From NCBI RefSeq assembly GCF_048077055.1, contig NZ_CP182236.1, positions 5,208,001-5,272,000 of the forward strand: a DNA stretch of 64,000 nt, given 5' to 3'. The notes below the pieces were generated by a model that saw nothing but the letters and a program-made list of their open reading frames with translations, was not told where the DNA came from and made no database searches. The position numbers and the translations under genes were made by a program. The DNA is from Egbenema bharatensis. Its GTDB lineage: Bacteria; Cyanobacteriota; Cyanobacteriia; Elainellales; Elainellaceae. Positions 41,635-51,548 of this stretch are shown piece after piece (within the stretch, counting starts at the first letter, position 1; every line of letters begins with the position of its first letter).

Positions 41635-42564
41635 CTAATCCTTGGCTTTAGTTTTTTCTCCACGTCGGTTTAAACTCCAACCCACAAGGCCTGCTACGGA
41701 ACCGGAACCCACAGTCAATCCAAGCAGTTCCTTCCAATTGGCCGTGAGAAATCCCCGTAGAGAATAACCCCAATTCGCTTTAACATTTCTGGCATCTCTA
41801 AATACCTCTACTTCTACCGGGCGTGTTACTCCCAGTTCTGGAACATTTAAATCTAACTTAGCTTTAACAACTATCAAATGTTCTCCAGGTTTAAGAGGTC
41901 TGACTTGCCAGATCCATTTGCCAGGTAGCTCACTGGTCACGAATTGTTCACCACCTCTTACTTCAAGAACATCAAATACATCAGGACTAGCGACCAGTTC
42001 CATGTTCACGCCAGACGGGTTAAACCGGACACCAGAGAAGGTGGTGATCTCTCCCTGCCCTTGAGCCTCTTGTCTAATTTTCTCAGTAATTTCTGGAGCC
42101 ACCCCAGCTTCAATAATTTCTGCCTTTCCAACCTGCATCTCTTGCGGAATATTATGATAGACCTCGCCCAAAGGAAGTCTTTCGAGTCGCCTGCGAATAA
42201 TTGAAGCAGCATCAAGCTCTTCATCAGGCTCTTCAGTAAACTCTGGGCTTGGCACAGATGGCGGTGGGGGAGGAGGCTCCTGCGCTTCAGGTGCCATCCC
42301 TTCTTCATACCCTGCAACAGGCGTTGGTGATGCATCCTGCCGTTCAATTGGACTAGGTGATTGGGAGACGGATGGTTGTGGAAAAGGCTCTTGTACTACT
42401 GGGGGATTATAAGGTTCCGGCTCTAGCTCATCATCCCCTGGAGCACTTGCAGAAGGAGCATCAGCGGGAGCATCAGTAAACGCCGTTTCTCCGCCACCGC
42501 AAGCAACCAAAGTAGTGGAAAAACCAAATAGCACCAGCAAAAATAGTGCAAGATTTTTATTCAT
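41635..42564 (-). CDS. Lipoprotein-like protein with Pro-rich linker and C-terminal anchor
   Basis: The protein is 309 residues. The signal ends in LVACGGGE (lipobox LVAC), and a long Pro/Glu/Ser linker follows with runs of Pro near residue 100. A beta-rich domain (about 165-260) resembles an Ig-like or adhesin fold: GVRFNPSGVNMELVASPDVF, VTRPVEVEVFRDARNV. The C-terminus has a TM (GLTVGSGSVAGLVGWSLN) and basic residues. A lipid anchor together with a C-terminal membrane segment is unusual. The role is probably at the cell surface. Confidence 0.7.
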   Translation of the reverse strand: MNKNLALFLLVLFGFSTTLVACGGGETAFTDAPADAPSASAPGDDELEPEPYNPPVVQEPFPQPSVSQSPSPIERQDASPTPVAGYEEGMAPEAQEPPPPPPSVPSPEFTEEPDEELDAASIIRRRLERLPLGEVYHNIPQEMQVGKAEIIEAGVAPEITEKIRQEAQGQGEITTFSGVRFNPSGVNMELVASPDVFDVLEVRGGEQFVTSELPGKWIWQVRPLKPGEHLIVVKAKLDLNVPELGVTRPVEVEVFRDARNVKANWGYSLRGFLTANWKELLGLTVGSGSVAGLVGWSLNRRGEKTKAKD

Positions 42565-42855
42565 AAGGCTCTCCTACTGCAACGGAAATCACTTACACAC
42601 ATTGCAGATATAGATAAAAAATCAACACCGATTGAAGCTTTGTTGATTTCACTCAAAGCCAAATTTTGAATCAGCTTGTGATCACGTCAAGCGACAAAAA
42701 AGATATCTAATAGTGCTGAGCCAAACTTCTAACCTATCTGCACCCTATACTTCAAAGACTTCCTGAAAAAACAAAGCTTTTACTTACAATTAAAGCAACC
42801 TTATATGTCTTACAGCACCTAACAAAGATTAGGGATATGTATTACAAAACGTAAA
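42565..42855. other. AT-rich gene-free stretch
   Basis: No gene was found. It contains AT-rich runs and no strong inverted repeat. It separates the lipoprotein gene from the RHH/iteron module. Confidence 0.4.
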
Positions 42856-43068
42856 TCATGTTCCCGGCAACTGCTGCCGCATCGCCTGCACGATCGCATC
42901 TAAGTTCTGTAACTGCCGCTTCACCTTCCCAAGTTCATCCTCTGGTTCTGGGGGAGAGAGCTTTTGTTTAATTGCATCCAATAACCACTCCGATCGCGCC
43001 TCTGCATCTGGGGGCAGTTGGTCGTAAATTTCGGTGGGGACTCTGAAGGTAATGCGTGGATTTGGCAT
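42856..43068 (-). CDS. Ribbon-helix-helix regulator behind iterons
   Basis: This 70-residue protein begins MPNPRITFRVPTEIYDQLPP and continues EARSEWLLDAIKQKLSPPEP, an RHH fold, then a short coiled coil (KVKRQLQNLDAIVQAMRQQL). The ATG at 43068 directly follows nine GGTGACA units. RHH proteins that bind such direct repeats control plasmid partition or copy number. Confidence 0.75.
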   Translation of the reverse strand: MPNPRITFRVPTEIYDQLPPDAEARSEWLLDAIKQKLSPPEPEDELGKVKRQLQNLDAIVQAMRQQLPGT

Positions 43069-43198
43069 GGTGACAACTCGGTGACAAGGGTAGTGGCAGT
43101 GGTGACAGCAGTGGTGACAACCTGAACCAGGGTGGTGACAGCAGGTGGTGACAGCAGTGGTGACAGGGGGTGACACAAGCTGAAACATTCTGGTGACA
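43069..43198. repeat. Nine phased GGTGACA iterons
   Basis: Heptamers start at 43069, 43080, 43101, 43113, 43134, 43147, 43159, 43169 and 43192, all in the same direction. Spacings are 11, 21, 12, 21, 13, 12, 10 and 23 bp, close to whole numbers of helical turns. They lie between the RHH gene and the recombinase and could be an operator, a centromere or an origin. Confidence 0.8.
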
Positions 43199-43360
43199 GT
43201 ATGCCCAGACTACCAAAAACAGCTTTCTATAAACCAAACTTATGAATTAACGAGAGAATCAGGGTTTTAGCCGCTTTAAGCACTCAAATATTGATAAGTT
43301 GTACTTAACCCGAATAAGTTCATTTGTTCAAATAACGACATACCAATACTTTAAGCGTGT

Positions 43361-43390
43361 TACATGAACAAACTATAATTTGTTCATGTA
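43361..43390. promoter_or_regulatory. Perfect 12-bp inverted repeat at the recombinase start
   Basis: TACATGAACAAA and TTTGTTCATGTA face each other across CTATAA. A further TTTGTTCA lies at 43322-43329. It is either an operator of the recombinase gene or its crossover site, since the 6-bp centre fits a tyrosine recombinase core site. Confidence 0.7.
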
Positions 43391-43407
43391 CATCAGCAAA
43401 ATTCCCT

Positions 43408-43974
43408 GTGAAAGTCGATCGGCACGGTCAAGCAAAAGTTCTTTCGCCTGATGAAGCGCAGCAACTCTTCAACGCCTTCACTACTAACCGCGATCGGGCG
43501 TTGTTTGGCATTTGTCTATTCACAGGTTGCCGAATCAACGAAGCCTGCACCTTACTGACGAACGATGTCTACGACACTGCGGGAGTCAGAACTAAGATCA
43601 CTATCCGCAAACAACACACCAAGGGCAAGCAAGAAACCCGACAAATTACCACTCATCCCAGCCTCAAAACCTACCTGGAAGCCTATCAGGAGCAGGCAGG
43701 CAAACGGTATCTCTTCCCTGGTCGGCATCGACGAGGACACCTCAACCCCAGATCCGCCGATGCAATTCTACGGCAGGTGTGCGATCGGCTCCACCTGGAA
43801 GGCATTAGCACCCACAGCTTCAGACGAACTGCCCTCACCCAGATGTCATCAGCAGGCATTCCATTGCGCGTGATTCAGGAAATCTCTGGACACCGCAGCC
43901 TCCAAGCTCTCCAGAAGTATCTTGAAGTGTCTGAACAGCAGGTAGAGCAGGCGATCGCTGTGGTGGGGTTTTAG
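43408..43974 (+). CDS. Short tyrosine recombinase
   Basis: This protein is about 188 residues and is the catalytic domain of a tyrosine recombinase: Arg in FTGCRINEAC, HSFRR (H-x-x-R), SGHRS, and the nucleophile Tyr in LQKYLEVS. The N-terminal SAM-like core-binding domain is missing. I prefer the GTG at 43408; an earlier GTG at 43357 would place the palindrome within the gene. It may resolve element dimers or act as an integrase with unusual sites. Confidence 0.88.
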   Translation: MKVDRHGQAKVLSPDEAQQLFNAFTTNRDRALFGICLFTGCRINEACTLLTNDVYDTAGVRTKITIRKQHTKGKQETRQITTHPSLKTYLEAYQEQAGKRYLFPGRHRRGHLNPRSADAILRQVCDRLHLEGISTHSFRRTALTQMSSAGIPLRVIQEISGHRSLQALQKYLEVSEQQVEQAIAVVGF

Positions 43975-44099
43975 GGAGAGAAATTTAGTTGTTTTGAGTG
44001 TAGTAAAGTTTTATACAAATCTTTCACGGTTGACTGCTAGTAAAGCTAGAACGGAATCAGGGTGCTTCTTGCCATAGAGCGTTTTAAGGGGGCACAATC

Positions 44100-44720
44100 A
44101 TGTTTAGGAATCTCTTCATTGCTTCAATCGCTGCAACTGCCGCACTGACCCTCACTGCAACCCCAGTTCAAGCGCAGTATAACCGAGCCGAAACCGACTT
44201 TTTAAGTACCCTTGCAAGTGAACTGAACGCAGGTGGTTTGCATCGTGATGCTCGGCTTGTTTTCAATTCTCTAACTTATCAACGGGATGCGATTGATATC
44301 GGTTATTTCGTCTGTAATCGATTTCGCTACGGTGAAACTCCCTCCAGTCTGATGAACCAATTGAGAAACCGCGATTATGGGATTGATCTACCCATCGTCG
44401 CTCATGCAGTTACAGTGTCAGCCGCGACTCATCTCTGCCCAGAGTTTTCTTACTTAGCAAGTCAATCCATGCGGCAACCAGACTACTACTCGCCAGATCA
44501 ATCCTGCACCTACCGCCTTAGACCAGACACCAACATTCGATCGGGCCCTTCAACCACATCGAACGTGATTGGGAATGAATCTACAATGCTTAGTCGAACA
44601 ATTCAGCTTCACTCGTCTGAAACAGGTAGAGATGGTAATCAATGGAGCTGGATTGGTTATCAGGGAAGTGATGGTAGAACCGCAGGATGGGTGCGATCGG
44701 ATTTTGTGGTTTGTGATTGA
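44100..44720 (+). CDS. Secreted SH3-domain protein with DUF732-like part
   Basis: This 206-residue protein has a signal peptide (ATAALTLTATPVQAQ), a DUF732-like helical domain (residues about 25-125) and a C-terminal SH3 domain with RPDTNIRSGPSTTSNVIGN, ending GWVRSDFVVCD. AAGGGGG is its ribosome site. It resembles the SH3 domains at 25010 and 51549. Confidence 0.8.
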   Translation: MFRNLFIASIAATAALTLTATPVQAQYNRAETDFLSTLASELNAGGLHRDARLVFNSLTYQRDAIDIGYFVCNRFRYGETPSSLMNQLRNRDYGIDLPIVAHAVTVSAATHLCPEFSYLASQSMRQPDYYSPDQSCTYRLRPDTNIRSGPSTTSNVIGNESTMLSRTIQLHSSETGRDGNQWSWIGYQGSDGRTAGWVRSDFVVCD

Positions 44721-44989
44721 GCCGTATCAACACCAGAGATTAATCGAATGTCCGGTGAAGCAGGTTCCAGTGTCGATAGTGGTTTGGGGAAGATGAGAGA
44801 TTTGACGTTTGCGAGGCTGGGGCAAAATGGCTGGAAGGCTGATTCTTTGGTTGGGAGCCTCGATGTCCTGTGGGGCAAGGATTTCAGGGATTTGAGCAGG
44901 GAGTTTTGGAGGGATTTGAGGGTGATTTGGGATGAGCCTCGCAAATGGGGTCTGGACATCCGATGGGGGATGGGTTTCAATAGGGGGGA
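44721..44989 (+). promoter_or_regulatory. Probable leader of CRISPR array 2
   Basis: This gene-free, G-rich stretch lies before the first repeat of array 2. It is the leader if the array is transcribed rightward, as the GAAAC end of its repeats suggests. It contains GGGATTTGAG twice and TTGACG at about 44806. A competing view, that the leader is the AT-rich right side (47472-47536), cannot be excluded. Confidence 0.4.
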
Positions 44990-47471
44990 GTCCCCACTCG
45001 CTGGGGAAACTAATTGAATGGAAACTAATGTTCATGAGGATTCCTAACTCTCTTACATGCCCTGTCCCCACTCGCTGGGGAAACTAATTGAATGGAAACC
45101 CTTTTGGTTTCTTTACATCTCGAAGACTGGCTTGTAACGGTCCCCACTCGCTGGGGAAACTAATTGAATGGAAACCTCTCTCACGGTGCTAGGCATTTGG
45201 GCAATCATCGGTCCCCACTCGCTGGGGAAACTAATTGAATGGAAACCTAATTCCCGTCCAGCCTTGAAGCCGACGCTTTGCATCGTCCCCACTCGCTGGG
45301 GAAACTAATTGAATGGAAACAAGGTAACCGAAAACCTATTAGAGGCCGTATACGCCATTGTCCCCACTCGCTGGGGAAACTAATTGAATGGAAACCATCA
45401 GAGCTTGTAGCCTGGCTGGATTCCTACCCACGTGTCCCCACTCGCTGGGGAAACTAATTGAATGGAAACTGCGCGGATAAGCTCCTTCGGGTCAATAGTT
45501 CCGGAAAAGTCCCCACTCGCTGGGGAAACTAATTGAATGGAAACAAGTAAGTAGCAATACGCCCATTCTTTAACTGAGCCCCTTGTCCCCACTCGCTGGG
45601 GAAACTAATTGAATGGAAACCCCGAAGCCGAAGCATTGCAACGGGCCATTGATAATGTCCCCACTCGCTGGGGAAACTAATTGAATGGAAACGCTTTAAA
45701 TTGAGGCACAATCGGGTTAATGAAGATCTGGGGCCCCACTCGCTGGGGAAACTAATTGAATGGAAACGATACCAATGAGCCGGTATTGCCAAGGTAATAC
45801 AAATTCCAAATGTCCCCACTCGCTGGGGAAACTAATTGAATGGAAACACTCACGCTGCACACGGTCATTCTGCTCCCTGAACTGTCGTCCCCACTCGCTG
45901 GGGAAACTAATTGAATGGAAACGTTCTACCTGAGTTTCTTGCTGGCAAAATCGACCAATGTCCCCACTCGCTGGGGAAACTAATTGAATGGAAACGCGTT
46001 CAGCATTGGTCATGGGTCGATCGCCTATTGGTGTCCCCACTCGCTGGGGAAACTAATTGAATGGAAACATAATTAGATTCACATTGTTCGTATGAGCAAT
46101 CGATCGCGTCCCCACTCGCTGGGGAAACTAATTGAATGGAAACTCACAGACTTGTTTGGCAGTTCCTTCTTTAAGAGCAAAGTCCCCACTCGCTGGGGAA
46201 ACTAATTGAATGGAAACACACCGATCACCCCATTCCTGGTTGCGATTTTTAACCATTGTCCCCACTCGCTGGGGAAACTAATTGAATGGAAACCAATGGC
46301 AATACCTTTAAGAATAGATTTGCTCATTTGCGTCCCCACTCGCTGGGGAAACTAATTGAATGGAAACACCTGTGTGTTAGATGTGTTATCACCGACTCAA
46401 CTGTCCCCACTCGCTGGGGAAACTAATTGAATGGAAACCAGATAACGGGGTCAGACGACGAGACAGGTGCCCTGTCCCCACTCGCTGGGGAAACTAATTG
46501 AATGGAAACTCGACTAGCAACTTAAGGGTAGCGATCATGTGTGCGAGTCCCCACTCGCTGGGGAAACTAATTGAATGGAAACCTCTTCGTCATTTGCTGC
46601 TTCGACAATCTTGTTAACACAGCAGTCCCCACTCGCTGGGGAAACTAATTGAATGGAAACTGCCCATTGAGAGCACCATTCTTCCACACAAAGCCAGGTC
46701 CCCACTCGCTGGGGAAACTAATTGAATGGAAACCAACCGTTAGCGCCCCAGCGATGGCTACTTGCAGGAGAGTCCCCACTTGCTGGGGAAACTAATTGAA
46801 TGGAAACGCAAACCCGTCAAGGATAGCTTGATTCAGCGCAGCAACGTCCCCACTCGCTGGGGAAACTAATTGAATGGAAACATTGGTGTAGCCGATCAGC
46901 GGATTCAAACTTTACTGGTCCCCACTCGCTGGGGAAACTAATTGAATGGAAACACCCTCAAACAACTCAACCGAATAACCAGAACCACCCCGTCCCCACT
47001 CGCTGGGGAAACTAATTGAATGGAAACTCGTCATCTCCTTTTGCCGCTGTTAGGACAGACAGCTGTCCCCACTCGCTGGGGAAACTAATTGAATGGAAAC
47101 GCGCAAGAATCGATCGGCTAACCCTCCCTTCCCTTCGTGTCCCCACTCGCTGGGGAAACTAATTGAATGGAAACCGGCTACGTCCAGACATGTACTCTTC
47201 ATACTTCAGTCCCCACTCGCTGGGGAAACTAATTGAATGGAAACGCCTGTAAGTAGTCTCCTGATGTTAGGGAGTACACCAAGTCCCCACTCGCTGGGGA
47301 AACTAATTGAATGGAAACTTCATTGAATCCAGTAACGGTAATTTTTGTGCCGTTCCAGGTCGTCCCCACTCGCTGGGGAAACTAATTGAATGGAAACTCG
47401 TCGCTGCGGCATTCCCCAGCAATGCCGCCTTCACAGTCCCCACTCGCTGGGGAAACTAATTGAATGGAAAC
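44990..47471 (+). CRISPR. CRISPR array 2, no cas genes alongside
   Basis: There are 34 repeats of 36 bp and 33 spacers of mostly 35-43 bp. The repeat begins GTCCCCACTC with the hairpin CCCCACTCGCTGGGG and ends TGAATGGAAAC, the GAAAC end giving the likely crRNA 5' handle. Two repeats vary: T to G at base 2 (45732) and C to T at base 10 (46772). The repeat is unrelated to array 1, and cas genes for it are not in the window. Such repeats are common in cyanobacterial type III and I-D loci, but the type is not proved here. Confidence 0.98.
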
Positions 47472-47536
47472 ATCTGACAATTACTTTGCAAATTCAAGTC
47501 ACTCCATAGAGCAAAAATTGTCTCAATCTCCAGACT

Positions 47537-48061
47537 TCACTCATACTGTGCCACCCTCGGTATCTCCACATAGTCGATCGGATTCACGGCTCCCCCTTCA
47601 GCCAGATGAATCTCAAAATGCAGGTGTGGCCCGGTTGAATACCCTGTACTCCCCACCTCCCCGATCGCCTGCCCTTGCGCCACTGCTTCATTTTGGTTAA
47701 CCCAAATCCGGTTGAGATGGGCATACCGAGTCAGCGACCCATCCGCATGGCGAATCTCGATCAGGTTGCCATAGCCGCCCTGATGCCATCCAGCGAACAC
47801 GACCACGCCAGCCGCCGAAGCCTGCACCAACGTCCCAATCGGGGCTGCAATATCAATTCCCTGGTGTAGCCTGCCCCATCGCATCCCATAGCCAGAAGTC
47901 AAGGTTCCTTGAGTTGGCGTTGTATAGACAGGGAGTGGGGCTTTGATCTCAACTTCAGGCAAATAAGTCGTTGGATGGGCTAATGGCGGAAGCTCCTGGG
48001 CACGGACAGTTGTACTGATGACAATACCCAGCAAAAAGGCTGCAATGAGCGATCGATTCAT
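47537..48061 (-). CDS. Secreted M23 peptidase
   Basis: This 174-residue protein has a signal (IAAFLLGIVISTTVRAQ), then the M23 zinc sites HQGIDIAAP (H-x-x-x-D) and GPHLHFEIH (H-x-H), a LytM-type lysostaphin fold. It cleaves or binds peptidoglycan. In a conjugative element such enzymes open the cell wall for the transfer channel. It starts right after CRISPR array 2 on the opposite strand. Confidence 0.9.
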   Translation of the reverse strand: MNRSLIAAFLLGIVISTTVRAQELPPLAHPTTYLPEVEIKAPLPVYTTPTQGTLTSGYGMRWGRLHQGIDIAAPIGTLVQASAAGVVVFAGWHQGGYGNLIEIRHADGSLTRYAHLNRIWVNQNEAVAQGQAIGEVGSTGYSTGPHLHFEIHLAEGGAVNPIDYVEIPRVAQYE

Positions 48062-48213
48062 AATGGTGTGAGGAAGTGGAGTAGCCCTCACCTATTGCCC
48101 AGTTGCGCCGCCATTCAACCGTAGATCTATGGAGGGATTACAAACCCCAATAGAAGCCAAAAAGTATTCCCGTGAAATGGAGTAACTCGCATTTCGCAAA
48201 CACCAACAAAATT

Positions 48214-48810
48214 TCATCGATTCATCTGCCGAAACTCCCAAGGACGCTGATACTCCCCACTCCAAACCCCCAGACCTTCCTCCTGGGCGATCGCCTCTGC
48301 CAGCTTCATTGGCTCTGGGTTGGGACAAGAATCAACGTACTGCGGGTACACATATGCCATCCCAGCCAATAGCATTTCCTCTTGAAGTGATTTCTCCCCA
48401 GTTGGCAAGAGGGTAAAGACTTCAGCCACCATGCGTCCGTAGCGATCGCGGTCAGTCTGCATCAGCAAAACTCGTCCACCCGCCGCATCGATTAGCTGCT
48501 GTAGATAGGTGGTTGCCTCGGCTCCCCAGGGCTGCGCTGCCTCCGGTGCATCAATGCCGCAAAACCGGACTCGCTCCTCTCGTCCCCCAGAACGCACTAC
48601 GATTGAATCCCCATCACTGACTCGTACAACCTGCCATTCCTCACTTTGTTCAGGAGATGATAACAAAGTTGTTCTGGGGGAGGGAGCAGGATTATCGTAG
48701 TCTGGGCGATCGGCTTGGTTGCGCTGCCACTGCTGGTAGCCCTGGAATCCAACTAACCCCAGCAAGCTGATGCTAACTACTACCGAAAAACCATTCTGAA
48801 GCCGCTTCAT
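48214..48810 (-). CDS. Secreted or anchored thermonuclease (SNase family)
   Basis: This 198-residue protein has an N-terminal TM or uncleaved signal (VVVSISLLGLVGFQ) and the SNase fold with DGDSIVVRSGGREE, VRFCGIDAPEAAQ and DRDRYGRMVAEV, which carry the active-site Arg and Glu residues. It degrades DNA or RNA outside the cytoplasm. SNases occur on many plasmids. The Pro/Ser linker is short. Confidence 0.9.
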   Translation of the reverse strand: MKRLQNGFSVVVSISLLGLVGFQGYQQWQRNQADRPDYDNPAPSPRTTLLSSPEQSEEWQVVRVSDGDSIVVRSGGREERVRFCGIDAPEAAQPWGAEATTYLQQLIDAAGGRVLLMQTDRDRYGRMVAEVFTLLPTGEKSLQEEMLLAGMAYVYPQYVDSCPNPEPMKLAEAIAQEEGLGVWSGEYQRPWEFRQMNR

Positions 48811-48896
48811 TCCGTAAATTCCTCGATGTTTCCCAGGGGAATTGGTGAATAGGTTCCCCTCAGTAGTAAGTTTTCCCTCAATTGAGGAGTGAATCT

Positions 48897-49589
48897 ATGG
48901 CAAAAAGAATTCGTGTTCGTGCCTGGTTGGGGCTGTTGCTCGGTACAGCTACCATCGTCTCATCTTCCCTACCTGCCGCCGCTGCCCCTCCCCCCGATGT
49001 GTTCAAAGATGCCAGGGGGAATGTGTACGTCATTGGCTCCATCGCCCAAACCCTTGCCTCTGATACCAGTGCCAGAATTCAAACCGATCAATCGTTAACC
49101 CGTCGCGTTCGGGCTGGCTACTGCGGTGAAGTGCGGCTGGCGACCTCTTCCACATTACCCAGCATTGGAGACTCCTGGACAATCAATGGACAAACTCGCA
49201 CCCGTGCAGCCCTGCCTTCCATCACCAGCCGTGAACTTCTCCCAAGATGCTCTGGTAATGCCTTTGCCCCTGCCTTAGATGCCAGCATTACCACAGCCGG
49301 GGGCTACATCGACAATACCGCCTCGGTTCCTCGCGTCTTTTTGGTCGGCTATAGCCCAGGCATCAGCTATGACGTAGACTTCAACGATGTCAACTCCTCC
49401 CAGGCAGCTCGTCCAAATCAGTGTGGTTTCTATCGCCTCTCCAACACAGAAGCGAATCCCCTACCCTCCACGTTGACCATTAGCGGCACAAACTACACCG
49501 TGTCTTCCCTGACCGTCGCCGATCCACCCCTCTGCCAGCGGGGAAGCAGTGGTCAGTATGTCCGCTACAACCCGATGTCCTGGAACTAG
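48897..49589 (+). CDS. Secreted protein, domain shared with its neighbour
   Basis: This 230-residue protein has a signal peptide (LGLLLGTATIVSSSLPAAAA) and a beta-rich domain. Its tail reads NQCGFYRLSNTEANPLPSTL and later VADPPLCQRGSSGQYV. The same pattern (CGIARFSNT and SAPPLCRNG) ends the next protein, so the two share a C-terminal domain. No known function. Confidence 0.7.
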   Translation: MAKRIRVRAWLGLLLGTATIVSSSLPAAAAPPPDVFKDARGNVYVIGSIAQTLASDTSARIQTDQSLTRRVRAGYCGEVRLATSSTLPSIGDSWTINGQTRTRAALPSITSRELLPRCSGNAFAPALDASITTAGGYIDNTASVPRVFLVGYSPGISYDVDFNDVNSSQAARPNQCGFYRLSNTEANPLPSTLTISGTNYTVSSLTVADPPLCQRGSSGQYVRYNPMSWN

Positions 49590-49613
49590 CAATTGCACAA
49601 AGGAGAATAAATC

Positions 49614-51365
49614 ATGAATCATTGGCGATCGTTCACTCTGGCGATCGCCCTCTTTTTGTATGTTGTTATGGGCAGCCAAAGAGGGCAATCTCAGAATTCC
49701 ATCAGCCCGATCTACACTCAGTCGTCGGTCTACGGTTCCGTCACCCCTGGTAATGGAACAAACCTGAATGACACCATTGGCAGCACTGGAACAGGAACTA
49801 ACCATACCAGCGCATCCTGGATTCAAGCCGATCTGGGTTCAGCGAAAACGATTTCAGCCGTGTTGGTTGGAGGGGGCAACGTGTCCGGTTGGGGATCGAT
49901 CGCCAGCTACCTCAACAACAGTCAAATCCAGTGGAGCAATGACGGACAGAATTGGGCAACCGCAGCTACCATTTCAGGTGTAACCGATTCAGGCTCCAAT
50001 CAATTCCGGCAATTCACCTTTACCCCAGTCGCTGCACGATACTGGAGAATCCTGCGATCGGGCTACCTGTCCACCACTGAGTTTCAATTCACCGAAAGTA
50101 CAGAACCGCCTCCCCCTCCCCCTCCGCCAGCACTGAGTTATACCCAGTCCTCAATCTACGGTTCCGTTACCCCTGGCAATGGCATCAACCTGACTGACAC
50201 CATTGGTACAACTGGGACAGGAACTAACCATAGCAGTGCATCGTGGATTCAAGCGGATTTGGGTTCTGTAAAAACTGTTGCAGCCGTGTTGGTTGGAGGG
50301 GGTAATGTATCGGGTTGGGGATCGATCGCCAGCTACCTCAACAATGCTCAAATCCAGTACAGCAACGACGGGCACAGTTGGATAACCGTAGCAACTATTT
50401 CAGGCGTAACTGATTCAGGCTCCAATCAATTCCGGCAATTCACCTTTACCCCAGCCGCTGCACGATACTGGAGAATCCTGCGATCGGGCTACCTATCTAC
50501 TACTGAATTCCAATTCACTGAAGACGCAGAATCGCCGATACCCGACCCTACGCCTACGCCTACTCCAACCCCAACCCCAACCCCAACCCCTACTCCTACG
50601 CCAGAACCAACCCCTACTCCCACTCCAACCCCAACTCCAGAACCCTCTCCAACACCCAGTCCCTCACCCTCACCCTCTCCAACTCCTAACCCTTCACCCT
50701 CCCCAGTCCCCACCCCAACCCCCGGACAAATCCAGGTCTTTCGAGATCCTGACGATCGCCTTTACATCACAGGACTGAACAGTGAAGAGTTCATTCGTGT
50801 TCTCTACCAAAACCAATTCCGCCGCGTCAGCGTTCGCCCCAACTCCAATCGCTGTAACCTCGTTCAGTTTTGGAATACCAATCGCTTCAGCCTCTACAGA
50901 CAAGAAGGCATCACCATCTATTTGCCCTCTGGAGGCACAATCAATTTCAATCCCGACAATATTGCCCAAACGACCAGCCAGGTCTGCATCAATGGTGCGA
51001 TTCAGTCTGGACTCACCTGGACACAACTCGGTTCTGGGGTAGAGGCGATCGGGGCAGAAATCGAGGGCTGGAATCGGTATTACAGTGAGCAAACCACCTA
51101 CATGATCCTGGTGCGAGGATTGCCATCTCAAGGAGCCTACGCTACTGACCACACCCCAGCTCAACGCTTTGGTAAGGCAAACACCTGCGGCATCGCCCGA
51201 TTTAGCAACACCGTCCGGTACGACAACAGCAACTTAGGGCGATTCACCTTCATCCGCGTCCAGGATTGGGCTTCCGAGGCTGGTTGGTTTAACTGGAGTA
51301 ATCTAACGGTCTACAGTGCGCCACCCTTGTGTCGTAATGGGGTTTTGTATCTGCCTGCTGAGTGA
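49614..51365 (+). CDS. Large secreted protein, two discoidin-like domains plus shared tail domain
   Basis: The protein is 583 residues. It has a weak signal, then two repeats of about 125 residues with SASWIQADLGSAKTISAVLV and RQFTFTPVAARYWRILRSGY, which match F5/8-type (discoidin) carbohydrate-binding domains. A Pro/Thr-rich linker of about 70 residues follows (its DNA is a CCNACN-type tandem), and the tail domain is the one in the gene before. Discoidin domains bind glycans, so it may bind a surface polysaccharide. Co-transcribed with the gene before (24-bp gap). Confidence 0.8.
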   Translation: MNHWRSFTLAIALFLYVVMGSQRGQSQNSISPIYTQSSVYGSVTPGNGTNLNDTIGSTGTGTNHTSASWIQADLGSAKTISAVLVGGGNVSGWGSIASYLNNSQIQWSNDGQNWATAATISGVTDSGSNQFRQFTFTPVAARYWRILRSGYLSTTEFQFTESTEPPPPPPPPALSYTQSSIYGSVTPGNGINLTDTIGTTGTGTNHSSASWIQADLGSVKTVAAVLVGGGNVSGWGSIASYLNNAQIQYSNDGHSWITVATISGVTDSGSNQFRQFTFTPAAARYWRILRSGYLSTTEFQFTEDAESPIPDPTPTPTPTPTPTPTPTPTPEPTPTPTPTPTPEPSPTPSPSPSPSPTPNPSPSPVPTPTPGQIQVFRDPDDRLYITGLNSEEFIRVLYQNQFRRVSVRPNSNRCNLVQFWNTNRFSLYRQEGITIYLPSGGTINFNPDNIAQTTSQVCINGAIQSGLTWTQLGSGVEAIGAEIEGWNRYYSEQTTYMILVRGLPSQGAYATDHTPAQRFGKANTCGIARFSNTVRYDNSNLGRFTFIRVQDWASEAGWFNWSNLTVYSAPPLCRNGVLYLPAE

Positions 51366-51548
51366 GTAGGCGCAGAGGAAAGAGTTTAGCAATCAGTTCA
51401 ATCTTTTGTTTCTTGATCGGAAGATTAAGAAAGAAATAACTAATCTCGGTTGGATAAATTTGTCAACTATTATATGGGTAGATCACTACAGAAACTGAAT
51501 TCCCCAACCTTGGGCTTAGACGCTTCATTGATGCCAAGGAGCTTTATC

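Noticed and set aside
44748..45017. Open frame of 89 residues running into array 2
   Set aside because: It has no similarity, overlaps the first repeat and lies in the probable leader.
45398..46040. Minus-strand frames with repeated SISFPSEWG across array 2
   Set aside because: They are translations of the CRISPR repeat.
50489..50713. Antisense Gly/Val repeat frame
   Set aside because: It is the reverse of the Pro/Thr linker of the discoidin protein.
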